This document shows positions 1 through 9,058 of a stretch of DNA of 64,000 nt, piece by piece (positions within the stretch are counted from its first letter, which is position 1; each line of letters begins with the position of its first letter). The stretch comes from Brevundimonas sp. UBA7664 (lineage in GTDB: Bacteria > Pseudomonadota > Alphaproteobacteria > Caulobacterales > Caulobacteraceae): NCBI RefSeq assembly GCF_002483305.1, contig NZ_DLHQ01000064.1, positions 35,979 through 99,978 on the forward strand, read 5' to 3'. Under the pieces are notes generated by a model. It was not told the DNA's origin. It saw only the letters and a list, made by a program, of their open reading frames with translations, and made no database searches. The translations under genes were made by a program, and so were the position numbers.

Positions 1-890
1 GATGCGGGGTCGCTGTCAGCGCCGCCCGTGCAAGGTTCAAGCGTGGCGTGGGCGATCGTAAAGTCAGTTTTCAACATGGCCCGAATACGGGTCTTGGTCT
101 CTTCGAAGGCCGCTATCGATCCCGTGTCGGGGACGATGTGCGCCTCCAGTGACCGGGTGTGTTCATCCAGACTCCAGACGTGAACATGGTGGAGACTTTT
201 GACGCCGGAAACGGCGGCGACAGCCGCCACGATCCGATCATATTCAAGGTCGTCGGGCGTCGCGCCCATCAGGATGCGGATCGTCTTCGGCAAAAGCGAA
301 AAACCCTGCCAGAGCACATAGGCGGAGATCACCAGGGTGATGATGAGGTCGGCGACATAGAGATCGTACAAGAGGATCAGCACCCCGGCGACGATCACCC
401 CCAGCGAAGCCAGGGCGTCCGAAACATTGTGCAGGAAGGCGGCCTTGATGTTCAGGCTGTTCTTCGAGCCGGCGTGGACCAGAACCGCGGTCGCGACATC
501 GATCACCAGAGCGATTCCGGCCACCCAGATGACGATCCAGCCGTCGATGGGTTGGGGATTGATGAAGCGCGAGACCGCCTCGTAGACCAGGTACAGGCCG
601 ACGATGATCAAGGTCGTCAAGTTGATCAGGGCGGCGACAACCTCGGCCCGGCCGTAGCCGAAAGTCATCAGCTTGTCGGCGGGCCGCCGCCCGATCTTGC
701 GTGCAAACAGAGCGAGCGCGAGGGACGCGGCGTCGTTGAGATTGTGAAGGGCGTCGGCGATGAGGGACAGCGAGCCCGAGACCACCCCACCTATAATCTG
801 GGCGACCGTGAGAAGGACGTTGACCGCCACGGCGGCGATCAACCGGCCGTCAGGCAGGTTTTCCGCGCCGTGGTCGTGTCCCTGCCCCAT
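1..890 (-). CDS. czcD: CzcD-type cation diffusion facilitator (3' end cut by window edge)
   Basis: This is a CDF-family inner-membrane metal/proton antiporter that exports Zn, Cd or Co from the cytoplasm. The N-terminus begins MGQGHDHG, a short histidine-rich stretch. Two HxxxD metal sites are visible, HNLND in TM2 and HNVSD in TM5, the pattern of Zn/Cd-type CDFs. The cytoplasmic C-terminal domain is present (VHVWSLDEHTRSLEAHI). The ATG at 890-888 overlaps the TGA of the upstream DUF190 gene by one base, so the two are translationally coupled. It is the last gene of the czc operon visible here, and its stop lies left of position 1. Known: CzcD supports CzcCBA by loading the periplasm. The metal specificity is inferred. 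Confidence 0.9.
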   Translation of the reverse strand, partial: MGQGHDHGAENLPDGRLIAAVAVNVLLTVAQIIGGVVSGSLSLIADALHNLNDAASLALALFARKIGRRPADKLMTFGYGRAEVVAALINLTTLIIVGLYLVYEAVSRFINPQPIDGWIVIWVAGIALVIDVATAVLVHAGSKNSLNIKAAFLHNVSDALASLGVIVAGVLILLYDLYVADLIITLVISAYVLWQGFSLLPKTIRILMGATPDDLEYDRIVAAVAAVSGVKSLHHVHVWSLDEHTRSLEAHIVPDTGSIAAFEETKTRIRAMLKTDFTIAHATLEPCTGGADSDPA

Positions 891-1246
891 CAGGCCTCTC
901 CATGCGGCTCGGCGGCCTCCGGGGCTCTGGCCGCAGGCCAATGCAAAACCTCGATCTCCTGAAGGGTCATGGGGCCGAGATGTTCCAGGTCGGACAGGGA
1001 GGCCACGAAGGCGCGCAGCTTGCTCTCTTCGTCGAGGATTTCGATAACCACCGACTGGTCGTCGTTGAGGACGTGGCGGCGATGTTCGTGGGGCGTATGG
1101 CCGAAGCCGAGGAGCGCCTTGACCACGGTTGCGCCCGCGACCTGCGCCGCCCGCGCCCGCGTCGCGACGACCTCGAACACCTTGTGATCGCCGAAATAGG
1201 CGGATTCGTCCGTATAGATTTTCAGCACTTTGATGGCGACGGGCAT
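890..1246 (-). CDS. DUF190 (PII-like) protein in the czc operon
   Basis: The 118-residue protein matches the DUF190 family, which has a PII/ferredoxin-like fold. Recognisable parts are IKVLKIYTDESAYFGD at the N-terminus, a central ALLGFGHTPHEHRRHVL and the later QEIEVLHWP strand. The ATG at 1246 is preceded by AAGGAAAA and gives the family's normal length; a longer in-frame start at 1315 adds a proline/arginine-rich leader and is unlikely. It lies 65 bp after czcA and shares one base with the CDF gene. DUF190 proteins are often found beside ion transporters, so a sensor or regulator of the efflux pump is a reasonable inference, but no ligand is known. Confidence 0.8.
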   Translation of the reverse strand: MPVAIKVLKIYTDESAYFGDHKVFEVVATRARAAQVAGATVVKALLGFGHTPHEHRRHVLNDDQSVVIEILDEESKLRAFVASLSDLEHLGPMTLQEIEVLHWPAARAPEAAEPHGEA

Positions 1247-1311
1247 GGGATTTTCCTTTCCCTGAAAAAGAAAGACCCGCGCCGCCGGAGGCCGGCGGCG
1301 CGGGTTCGGCG

Positions 1312-4300
1312 TCACTCCGCCGGCAGGGGGTCCGGCAGGGTGTCGTCAACGGGCGCGAGGGTCTTCTTCTCCGTCAGCCCCAGAACCAGCCGGCTCATCG
1401 CCGGCAGCACGAGGAGCGTCAGGATGGTGGCGGTGATCAGTCCGCCGATCACCACCATGGCCAGAGGCTTCTGCACCTCGGCGCCAGTGCCATGGGCCAG
1501 GGCCATGGGCACGAAGCCGATGGCCGGGACCAGGCCGGTCATGATGACCGGCCGTACCCGCTCCATGCAGCCCTCGATGATCGAGCGGGACAGCTCCATG
1601 CCGTCATCGAGCCGTTGCCGGATCGAGGACATGACGACCAGGCCGTTCAGCACCGCCACCCCGGCCAGGCAGATGAAGCCCACCGCCGCCGACACCGAGA
1701 AGGAGATGCCGGTCAGGGCCAGGGCGAACACCCCGCCGGCCAGGCCGAGGGGTACGGTGAGGAACACCGCCACCGCTCGGCCGAAGGTCCCCACGGCGAG
1801 GAACAGCACCGCGAAGATGGCCAGGAAGCAGATGGGAACCACGAGCGCGAGACGATCGGACGCCGCCTTGAGGTTCTGGAACTGCCCGCCCCATTCGATC
1901 CATGACCCCGCCGGCAGGGCGACGGCCTCGACCTTGGGCGTCGCCTCGGTGACGAAGGAACCGACGTCGCGGCCGCGGACGTTGGCCTGGATGACCACGC
2001 GCCGCTTGCCGTTCTCGCGGCTGATCTGGTTCAGTCCCTCAGTGAAGCGGAACGAAGCGACCTGCCGCAGGGGCACGGAGGCGCGGACGCGCCCCTCCTG
2101 CTCCGGCAACATCACCGGGATGGCCCCCAAGGCGTCGAGGTCGTTGCGGCTCGCCCCCGGCACCCGCACCACGACGTCGAAACGCCGGTCGCCCTCGAAC
2201 AGCTGACCGGCTTCGCGCCCGCCCATGGCGGCGGCGACCGTGTCGGCGACCTCCTCCACGGTCAGGCCGAACCGCGCAATGGCGGCCCGGTCGAAGGTGA
2301 CGTCCAAGGCAGGGGCGCCGCTCGTCTGCTCGACCTTGACGTCGGCCGCGCCCGGCGTGGCATTGAGCTGCGCCGCGATCTGGTTGGCGGTCGCCGTCAG
2401 CTTGTCGAGATCGTCGCCATAGAGCTTGATGGCCACGTCCCCGCGGACGCCTGCGATCAGTTCGTTGAAGCGCAGCTCGATCGGCTGGCTGAGCTCATAG
2501 CCCTGGCCGACCTGGGCGTTGGCGGCCGCCTCGACCCGTTCGATCACGTCTTCCTTGGTGTTCACTCCGTCCGGCCATTCGTCCTGCGGCTTGAGGATGA
2601 TGAAACCGTCCGAGATGTTGGGCGGCATGGGATCGGTGGCCACCTCGGCCGTGCCCGTCTTGGAGAACATCAACTCGACCTCGGGAAGGTCGACGATGGC
2701 GTTTTCCACCCCCTTCTGCATCCGTACGGATTGTTCGACGGCGGTGGAGGGCACGCGCTGGGAGGCCATGGCCAGGTTGCGCTCGTCCAGGGTCGGGATG
2801 AACTCCTGGCCGAGCATGGTGAAGACCACGCCCGCCACGGCGAACAGGGCCAGACCGCCGCCGACGAAGGGCCACGGCCGCGCCACCGCCTGACGCAGGA
2901 CGGGCTCGTATTTTTCCTTGATCCAGCGGATGACGAAGACGTCCTTTTCCGAGACCTTGTTGCGCATGAGGATCGCGACCATCGCCGGAATGAAGGTGAT
3001 GGACAGGATGAAGGCGGCGACGAGGGCCAGCATCAGGGTGATGGCCATGGGCGAGAAGGTCTTGCCCTCGACGCCCTGGAAGGTCAGCAGGGGCGCGAAG
3101 ACCAGCAGGATGATGGCCTGGCCGTAGACGGTCGGCTTGATCATCTCCTGGGTGGCGATGGTGGTCTCTTCCAGCCGCTCGCGAAGGGTCAGAAGACGAC
3201 CCTCATGATGCTGGCGCTCGGACAGGCGTCTGAGGCAGTTCTCGATGATGATGACGGAGCCGTCGACGATGAGGCCGAAGTCGAGCGCCCCGAGGCTCAT
3301 CAGATTTCCCGACACCCCCAGATAGTTCATGCCGATGGCGGTCATGAAGAAGGAGATCGGGATGATCGCCACGGCGATCAGGGCGGCGCGAACATTCCCC
3401 AGCAGCAGGAACAGGGCGATGGCGACGAGGATGGCGCCTTCGATCAGGTTGCGCTGGACCGTCGAGATGGTGGCGTTGACCAGTTTGGACCGGTCGAGGA
3501 TGGGCGTGACCTTGATGCCGGGCGGCAGGGAACGGGTCGTGACCTCCAACTGCTCGCCCACGGCGCTGGCCACGGTGCGGCTGTTCTCGCCGATGAGCAT
3601 CAGGGTGGTGCCGATGACGACGTCGTGGCCGTTCATGGTCGCCGCGCCGGTGCGCAGATCGCCGCCGAGACGAACCGCAGCCACATCGCGGACCGCGACC
3701 GGCACGCCGCCGCGCGTGGCGATGATGGCTTCCTCGATCTGCGACAGACTGCGGATGCGCGCATCGGCGCGCACCAGATAGGCCTCGCCGCCGCGCTCGA
3801 CGAAATTGGCCCCGACGGACAGGTTGGCCGCCTCAAGACCTTCGGCGAGTTCGGTGAACGAGACGCCGTACTGGGCCAGACGGGTCGGGTCCGGCTCGAC
3901 GACGTACTGCTTCTCGAAGCCGCCGATGGTGTCCACGCCGGCGACGCCGTTCACCGACCGCAGCTGCGGCGCGATGATCCAGTCCTGCACCGTCCTGAGG
4001 TAGGCGGCGCGGGACACCTCGTCCGCCAGCCGATCGCCCTCGGGCGTGAGGAACGAACCGTCGGACTGCCAGCCGGGCTGGCCGTTGCGCACGGTCGCGC
4101 CCCGGCCGCCCGGGTTCTCGTAGTCGATGGCGTACATGAAGACCTCGCCCAGGCCGGTGGTGACCGGCCCGATCTGGGGCTGCACGCCTTCCGGCAGGCT
4201 GTCCTGGGCCTGGACGAGCCGTTCGCTGACCTGCTGTCGCGCGAAATAGAGGTCGACGTTCTCCTCGAAGATCACCGTGACCTGCGAGAATCCGTTGCGG

Positions 4301-4557
4301 GACAGCGACCGGGTCTGCTGCAGGCCGGGGATGCCGGCCATGGCGGTCTCGACCGGGAAGGTGACGCGTTTCTCGATCTCGACGGGCGAGAGCGAGGCGT
4401 CCTGGGTGTTGATCTGCACCTGGTTGTTGGTGATGTCGGGGACGGCGTCGATCGGCAGTCGGGTCAGCTGCCAGGCGCCGTAGGTGGAGACAATCAGCAC
4501 GAGGGCGATGATCATCCATCGCGCCCGCACCGACAGGGCCATGAGGTTGGCGATCAT
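1312..4557 (-). CDS. czcA: CzcA heavy-metal RND efflux pump (HME-RND)
   Basis: At 1081 residues this has the normal length for the inner-membrane proton antiporter of a tripartite CzcCBA pump. TM1 is near residues 12-30, followed by a large periplasmic porter loop, the TM2-6 block at about 370-530, a second loop and the final TM block at about 870-1055. TM4 carries DFGLIVDG...EN with D426, D432 and E439, the charge-relay pattern of divalent-metal HME pumps (Zn/Co/Cd) rather than the Cu/Ag type. It starts three bases after the czcB stop, so the two genes are coupled. It should join CzcB and CzcC to export metal from periplasm or cytoplasm to the outside. Confidence 0.95.
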   Translation of the reverse strand: MIANLMALSVRARWMIIALVLIVSTYGAWQLTRLPIDAVPDITNNQVQINTQDASLSPVEIEKRVTFPVETAMAGIPGLQQTRSLSRNGFSQVTVIFEENVDLYFARQQVSERLVQAQDSLPEGVQPQIGPVTTGLGEVFMYAIDYENPGGRGATVRNGQPGWQSDGSFLTPEGDRLADEVSRAAYLRTVQDWIIAPQLRSVNGVAGVDTIGGFEKQYVVEPDPTRLAQYGVSFTELAEGLEAANLSVGANFVERGGEAYLVRADARIRSLSQIEEAIIATRGGVPVAVRDVAAVRLGGDLRTGAATMNGHDVVIGTTLMLIGENSRTVASAVGEQLEVTTRSLPPGIKVTPILDRSKLVNATISTVQRNLIEGAILVAIALFLLLGNVRAALIAVAIIPISFFMTAIGMNYLGVSGNLMSLGALDFGLIVDGSVIIIENCLRRLSERQHHEGRLLTLRERLEETTIATQEMIKPTVYGQAIILLVFAPLLTFQGVEGKTFSPMAITLMLALVAAFILSITFIPAMVAILMRNKVSEKDVFVIRWIKEKYEPVLRQAVARPWPFVGGGLALFAVAGVVFTMLGQEFIPTLDERNLAMASQRVPSTAVEQSVRMQKGVENAIVDLPEVELMFSKTGTAEVATDPMPPNISDGFIILKPQDEWPDGVNTKEDVIERVEAAANAQVGQGYELSQPIELRFNELIAGVRGDVAIKLYGDDLDKLTATANQIAAQLNATPGAADVKVEQTSGAPALDVTFDRAAIARFGLTVEEVADTVAAAMGGREAGQLFEGDRRFDVVVRVPGASRNDLDALGAIPVMLPEQEGRVRASVPLRQVASFRFTEGLNQISRENGKRRVVIQANVRGRDVGSFVTEATPKVEAVALPAGSWIEWGGQFQNLKAASDRLALVVPICFLAIFAVLFLAVGTFGRAVAVFLTVPLGLAGGVFALALTGISFSVSAAVGFICLAGVAVLNGLVVMSSIRQRLDDGMELSRSIIEGCMERVRPVIMTGLVPAIGFVPMALAHGTGAEVQKPLAMVVIGGLITATILTLLVLPAMSRLVLGLTEKKTLAPVDDTLPDPLPAE

Positions 4558-4560
4558 GGC

Positions 4561-5718
4561 CTAGTGCTCCACTTCGCCTGCGCCCAGCGCGGCCTTGAGC
4601 AGGAAGGCGTTGCGGGTGGCGATGGTCTGTCCTGCCCGCACGCCTGAGGTGATCTGGGCCCGGCCGCCGCTCCGCTGTCCCACGATGACCGGCGCCGCCT
4701 GGAAACCGGTGGCGGTCCGCACGAAGACGACGTCGCGGCCCTCGACCGTCTGGATGGCTTCTTCCGGCACCGAAACGCCGCCGGCCGTCCGCGCGTCGCG
4801 GGTGTAGATCCGCGCCGATACGGCCTGGCCCGGCCGCAGACCGCCTGTGCCCGACACACTGAGGAGCACCGTGGCGGATCGGCTCTCGACATCGACGCCG
4901 GGGGTGATCGACCGCACCGTGGTCTGCACCTCGCCCTCGGGCAGGGTGATGCTGGCGCGGTCGCCCGGAAGGATGCGAGCCGCGTCCTCGGCCGAGACCG
5001 AGGCCTCGATCTCGATCTGGTTCGCATTGGCCACGCGGAAGAGTTCCGTGCCGGCCGTTACGAAGGCGCCGAGCGTGGCGTCCGCGGCCGTCACCCGGCC
5101 GCTGATCGGGCTGACGACGCCCGTGCTGCGCCCGTCTCCGGAGACGCGCGCCGCCGACGCCGCGGAGGTCGTGCGTCGCGACTCGGCCTGGGCCTCGGCG
5201 AGCACGGTCTGCGCCGCCTCAAGGTCCTGACGGGACGTGATCTGCGCGTCGAACAGCCGTTGCTCCCGGGCGAGCGCCTGGCGCGCGGCGGTGAGCCGGG
5301 CCTGGGCCGCCGAGCGCTCGGCGGCGATCGTCGAGGCCTCGCGGCTCTCGATCAGCGCCACGGTCTGGCCGGCGCGCACACTGTCGCCGAGCCTCAGCGA
5401 CACGCGGCTGATCACGCCGTCGGCGCGAGCGGCGAGAACCGCTTCGCCCTGGGGCGTGCCGACGACGGTGCCCTGGGCCACGATCTCCGAACTGAGCGAT
5501 CCGCTCGCCACCGGGGCCAGGATGATCCCCGCGGCCTGAATGCGTGCGGCGTCCATCTCCAGGGCCTCGCCGGCGCCATGGGCTTCCTCGGCCTCCGCCT
5601 CGGGGGCCGCTTCCGGCGCCTGCGTCATGTTGAGGACGGCAAGGCCGCCGCCGACGATGACCACGGCCGCGACCGCGCCGCCGATCATCAGTCGCTTCCT
5701 GTCTTGTGGCATTCTCAT
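4561..5718 (-). CDS. czcB: CzcB membrane fusion protein
   Basis: The 385-residue periplasmic adaptor has an N-terminal TM anchor (about 10-30), then an Ala/Glu-rich linker. A lipoyl half-motif follows (GVISRVSLRLGDSVRAGQTVALIES), then an alpha-helical hairpin (about 125-195), the second lipoyl half (VVSPISGRVTAADATLGAFVTAG), a beta-barrel and a membrane-proximal domain. It bridges CzcA to the outer-membrane CzcC. Its start overlaps the czcC stop by four bases (ATGA). There is no His-rich metal-binding N-terminal domain like that of Cupriavidus CzcB; the only visible candidate is an EAEEAHGAGEALEMD segment after the anchor. Confidence 0.93.
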   Translation of the reverse strand: MRMPQDRKRLMIGGAVAAVVIVGGGLAVLNMTQAPEAAPEAEAEEAHGAGEALEMDAARIQAAGIILAPVASGSLSSEIVAQGTVVGTPQGEAVLAARADGVISRVSLRLGDSVRAGQTVALIESREASTIAAERSAAQARLTAARQALAREQRLFDAQITSRQDLEAAQTVLAEAQAESRRTTSAASAARVSGDGRSTGVVSPISGRVTAADATLGAFVTAGTELFRVANANQIEIEASVSAEDAARILPGDRASITLPEGEVQTTVRSITPGVDVESRSATVLLSVSGTGGLRPGQAVSARIYTRDARTAGGVSVPEEAIQTVEGRDVVFVRTATGFQAAPVIVGQRSGGRAQITSGVRAGQTIATRNAFLLKAALGAGEVEH

Positions 5719-6971
5719 TGTGACGATCCTTCGGTCTCGGTCGCGCGCGTCAGGGCAGCGATGGCCTGGGCGCGATCCAGTTGTGCGGTGATGAGTTCTG
5801 ACTGGACCGTGTTGAGCGCCTCTTCGGCGTCCAGCACGTCCAGAAGCGTGAAGCGTCCGGCCGAGAAGCCTTCGCGGGCGATGCGGACCGCCTCGATGGC
5901 TTCCGGCTCCGCCCGCGTCTCAAGGAAGGCCAGGCGCGCTTCAGCGGTCCGCAGCGCCGCCTGGGCGTCCCGGGTCCGCCGGATGGCGCCGGCGAGGGCC
6001 GCGTTGCGGCGCGCCTCCGCCCCGGTGCGCTCGGCGTTGGCCGCGGCGATATTGCCCTGATTGCGGTCGAAGATTCCGAGGGGCAGCGAGGCGCCCACGA
6101 CGAGGGCTGTGTCGTCGGAACCCCGGAACTGACGGGCGCCGACGCTGACCGTCACGTCCGGCCGGGACAGGGTGCGCTCCCGGGCCACGACGGCGACGGA
6201 CGAGGCGACCTCGGCCTCCGCCAGTCGGACATCCAGGGCCTCGGCGGGATCCACGGTCGCGGCGGGGACCGCCTCATCGGTTGGCGCGACGGGTTCGGGC
6301 AGGTCGTCCGCGCCGCCCCACAGGGCGGCCAGGGCCCGCTGCGCCTCGGCGTATTCCGCCTCCGCAGCCCGAACTCCGGCGACCGCCGCGAGGGCCGCCG
6401 TACGGGCTCTCAGCGCTCGAAGGGGCGGCTCGCGCCCGGCGTCGACGAGTTCGGTGGCGATCGTCTGTAGATTTTCGGCGCGTACAAACTGCTCGCGGGC
6501 CAGCTCGACCCGGCGGCCGTCTGCGAAGGCTTCCGCGTAGGCGTCCCTCACCTCCCTCAGAAGATCGGCGCGCGCGACCGCGAGACGCAGACGCGCGGCC
6601 TCGATTTCGGCCTCGGCGGCTCTTTGGCGCGCCGACCGCTTGCCGCCGAGTTCGAACCGCTGGCCGACCGAGACGGTGGTCTCAGCGTCGCGCAGGCCGG
6701 TGAAGGCTCCGGTGCCGGCGAAATTCTCGACTTCCACGCCCAGTTCGGGATTGGGCCGGAAGCCGGCCTGTTGCGCCCGCCCCTGGGCGGCGGCGACATC
6801 GGCCTCGGCGGCCGCCAGGGTCGGCGACGAGGCGGCCGCGCGGGCCAGCGCTTCAGCCAGGGTGATGGGTTCGGCCGCCGCGGCGGTCGCCAGTACGCTT
6901 AACGCGGACGCAACTACGGTTGCGGCGCAGCCCGCCGCGAAACGCGGCAGACGATATCTTGTGGATGGCAT
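5715..6971 (-). CDS. czcC: CzcC outer-membrane efflux channel (TolC family)
   Basis: This 418-residue OMF protein has a signal peptide of about 33 residues ending ATAAAAEP. Two TolC-type coiled-coil repeats follow, with the typical TLAEALARAAASSPTLAAAEADV start and the second-repeat counterpart around residues 240-400. It forms the outer-membrane exit duct of the CzcCBA pump. It is the first pump gene in the operon, and the small exported metal-binding-like gene lies 57 bp upstream. There is no N-terminal cysteine, so it is not a lipoprotein like some OMFs. Confidence 0.93.
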   Translation of the reverse strand: MPSTRYRLPRFAAGCAATVVASALSVLATAAAAEPITLAEALARAAASSPTLAAAEADVAAAQGRAQQAGFRPNPELGVEVENFAGTGAFTGLRDAETTVSVGQRFELGGKRSARQRAAEAEIEAARLRLAVARADLLREVRDAYAEAFADGRRVELAREQFVRAENLQTIATELVDAGREPPLRALRARTAALAAVAGVRAAEAEYAEAQRALAALWGGADDLPEPVAPTDEAVPAATVDPAEALDVRLAEAEVASSVAVVARERTLSRPDVTVSVGARQFRGSDDTALVVGASLPLGIFDRNQGNIAAANAERTGAEARRNAALAGAIRRTRDAQAALRTAEARLAFLETRAEPEAIEAVRIAREGFSAGRFTLLDVLDAEEALNTVQSELITAQLDRAQAIAALTRATETEGSSQ

Positions 6972-7028
6972 GAAATGGTGTCCCAGAGGTTCCAGACGGC
7001 GATGACGCGCGCGGCGGCGCGAGATCGG

Positions 7029-7379
7029 TCAGGCTCGGGGAGGACGTTCCAGGCCGCCGGGCGCGCAGGACGCCAGGGGATCGGCGGACGGCCGCAAAGG
7101 GCTCGCCTGCACGGCCGGGCCGACGACGACGGGTTGCGGCGTCGACGGCAGGGTTACGCCGCTGTGGTGGCAATGGCCGTGGGAGCACAGCGCCTGGCCG
7201 TCGTCGTTCACGGGATCGCCGTGATCCTGGACGGGCTCCGAAAGCACCACGGTGGCGCAACGCCCGCCGCTGGGGAAATCACAGGTCGCCGCCTCGGCCG
7301 AAGGGGTCAGGGCGAGCATGGTGACGACCAGCGCGAACAGCGCCGTGATCATCCAGTGTCTGGCCGAAAGAAAGCCCAT
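7029..7379 (-). CDS. Small exported protein with an HGHCHH motif, head of the czc operon
   Basis: The 116-residue protein begins MGFLSARHWMITALFALVV and has a Sec signal peptide cleaved near AEA. The mature part has three cysteines in the N-terminal half and a compact CSHGHCHH cluster, a likely metal ligand set. The C-terminal half is Pro/Ala-rich without a recognisable domain. The ATG at 7379 is chosen because it begins the signal peptide; the frame stays open upstream, but that part reads as arginine-rich noise. It heads the czcCBA operon like CzcI-type periplasmic proteins in other bacteria. I do not see clear CzcI homology, so the role in periplasmic metal sensing or buffering is inferred from position and motif. 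Confidence 0.65.
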   Translation of the reverse strand: MGFLSARHWMITALFALVVTMLALTPSAEAATCDFPSGGRCATVVLSEPVQDHGDPVNDDGQALCSHGHCHHSGVTLPSTPQPVVVGPAVQASPLRPSADPLASCAPGGLERPPRA

Positions 7380-7556
7380 GCGGCCCTCTACCACGAAACG
7401 CACCCTTGGCAAGGAATGTAACGTCGCAGCGACGCGCTGGCGCGGGACGGGCCCAGGTTCGGCGGTCGCCAGAGGCGGGCGCCTCTCCCGGCCATATGTC
7501 CCGCCTGCGGAACAGACGGCCGGAGAGCGCCTTCTTTCAACGAAAGCGAGGAAACC

Positions 7557-7799
7557 ATGCAAGACCGGGAAACTGTAACTGTCGACGAGACCGCGGGCGA
7601 GCGGTCGCCAGAAGTCGCTGGGCCGGGTTTGGGAACGGAGGTTCGGGAGGAGACGCCCGACGCGCCGGAACCGCCTGACCCTGAAGCTGCCGAGCCCTCC
7701 GCCATGGTCGAGGAAGGCGAACGGCCCGCGCCTGACCGCGGGTCGGTGGAAGCGCCGACGTCCACGGACCGCTCCGGGGGCATGATCGGCGAGGGCTAG
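7557..7799 (+). CDS. Small acidic, disordered hypothetical protein
   Basis: The 80-residue frame opens at ATG 7557, preceded by GCGAGG. It is rich in Glu, Asp, Pro and Gly and has no hydrophobic segment, cysteine or histidine. Nothing in it is recognisable. It is divergent from the czc operon, so both could share the 7380-7556 spacer as a promoter region. The translation looks disordered, and the frame could be a chance opening in GC-rich DNA. The ribosome-binding site and the absence of a competing frame are the only support. Confidence 0.4.
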   Translation: MQDRETVTVDETAGERSPEVAGPGLGTEVREETPDAPEPPDPEAAEPSAMVEEGERPAPDRGSVEAPTSTDRSGGMIGEG

Positions 7800-7871
7800 C
7801 GAGCGTCGATGGCGCGGCCCCTGATCCGGCGCCGGGCCGGACGGTCTCAAGCCGCACGGCGATCGACAGCG

Positions 7872-7903
7872 CTTGATCCTCCAGTGGCTAAAGCAAGTAA
7901 AAG
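7872..7903 (+). promoter_or_regulatory. MerR-type promoter/operator, copy 1
   Basis: The -35 TTGATC (7873-7878) and the -10 TAAAAG (7898-7903) are 19 bp apart, the over-long spacing typical of MerR-activated promoters. The spacer contains CTCCAGTGGCTAAAG, an imperfect dyad matching the copies at 9895-9925 and 9977-10007. It resembles PbrR/CadR sites, which have an AGTGGCTA-type centre. It lies 45 bp before the short CDF gene. The expected regulator is the MerR protein encoded at 11151. Confidence 0.7.
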
Positions 7904-7948
7904 CGCCTTGAACCGGCGCGTTTCCGCATCGGTCGGATAGAGGCCCAC

Positions 7949-8563
7949 ATGTCCGAAACGGTTAACGCCACGAATGCACGTCAGCGCAGGATCCTGCTGC
8001 TCGTCCTGTTGCTCAATGTCGCCCTGTTCGCCGGGCTCGGACTCGCCGGCTGGCTCGCAGATTCGAGCGCCCTGTTGGCCAATGCGGTGGATAACGGGGC
8101 CGACGGCGCGGTCTATCTGATCAGCCTTCTGGCCATCGGCCGGTCAATCAGGTGGAAGGCCGGCGCGGCGACCGCGTCCGGGGTCCTGCTGCTGCTGTTC
8201 GCCGCGGGCCTGCTCGCCGACGTCGCCCGTCGATGGATTGCAGGCGCCGAACCGATCGGCCCCGCCATGATGATCATGGCCCTGGTCGCCGCAGGGGTGA
8301 ACCTGTGGTGCCTTGTCCTGCTGCGGAAGATCAAGGACGACGACGTCAATATGCGGGCGGCCCAGACGTTCAGCCTCAATGATTTCGTGTCGAACGGCGG
8401 CGTCCTCGTGGCCGGCGGCCTTGTCCTGTGGCTCGACCAGGCCTGGCCCGACATCGTCGTGGGGGCCCTGGTCGCCCTGATCGCCGCCAAGGGCGGCCTC
8501 GAAATCCTCGGCGATGTCCGCAGGGACGTCCGGGAGACCCGTGAGGGAACCGGAGCGACATGA
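7949..8563 (+). CDS. Short CDF-like cation transporter (membrane domain only)
   Basis: The 204-residue protein consists of about six hydrophobic segments. The first pair contains LLANAVDNGADGAVYL, matching the TM2 metal site of CDF proteins, with DNGAD in place of HxxxD. TM5 contains SLNDFVSNGGVLVAG. It ends just after the sixth segment with a charged tail (RRDVRETREG) and lacks the cytoplasmic C-terminal domain of full-length CDF exporters. Short versions of this kind occur in lead/cadmium clusters next to lspA, as here. It is preceded by a MerR-type promoter and followed by a decayed lspA. Metal export is likely; Pb or Cd specificity is inferred from context. Confidence 0.8.
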   Translation: MSETVNATNARQRRILLLVLLLNVALFAGLGLAGWLADSSALLANAVDNGADGAVYLISLLAIGRSIRWKAGAATASGVLLLLFAAGLLADVARRWIAGAEPIGPAMMIMALVAAGVNLWCLVLLRKIKDDDVNMRAAQTFSLNDFVSNGGVLVAGGLVLWLDQAWPDIVVGALVALIAAKGGLEILGDVRRDVRETREGTGAT

Positions 8564-8650
8564 TGATCGCACGCGCCTTCTGTTCGGGCCCGGACAGGCG
8601 ATCCGCAGCCCCAAGGGGGCCCGGGCGCATCCGTCCAGCCCGTCGATCCC

Positions 8651-9012
8651 GCTCCGGTGTTGAGCCTGAGGCTCGGCTTCAATCCGGGATCACGTTCGGC
8701 CTTCCGCAGGCTGACGGCGGCGCGAGCCGTTTGCTGCCAGTCGCCGTGACCGGCGTTGTCGCCGCGCCGCGCCTATCGGCATGTGACGAGCGCGCCGGAC
8801 GGCGCTGATCGCAGGGGCGCTCCCACGCAACTCGCGGACCGGGTGCTCCAAGGCGGGTCACGGACTTCATCGACGCTCACCTGAGAGACGTCCATTGGCC
8901 GACCTTCCACCTCGCCGATGTCGCGATCGTGGCTATCGTGGGCCTGCTTCCCGCACTGCCGGCGCGCAAGCCTGTCCCGCGTCACCTCCACCCGACCCGC
9001 GATCAGACGTGA
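8651..9012 (+). pseudogene. lspA: Decayed lspA (signal peptidase II) copy
   Basis: Three stretches match the intact lspA at 10032 but lie in different frames. LSLRLGFNP (about 8660-8692) shifts into TFGLPQADGGASRLLPVAV; then comes ALIAGALP; after another shift VTDFIDAHLRDVHWPTFHLADVAIV runs to a TGA at 9010-9012. The intact gene reads VTDFVDLHWGDAHWPTFNLADAAIV at the last stretch. The first catalytic motif (NLLDR) is destroyed, and the second reads FHLAD. The N-terminal third is not recognisable. At least two frameshifts make a functional product impossible. It follows the CDF gene, where an lspA partner would be expected. Confidence 0.8.
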
Positions 9013-9058
9013 CGCCGCCAGCCCCCCCGTACAACGCGGCGTCGCAACATCGATCGTC

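Noticed and set aside
902..4647. Long plus-strand frames (434 and 638 residues) opposite czcA and its neighbours
   Set aside because: They are antisense to clear minus-strand pump genes and have the Asp/Gly/Arg/His-rich composition of GC-rich shadow frames.
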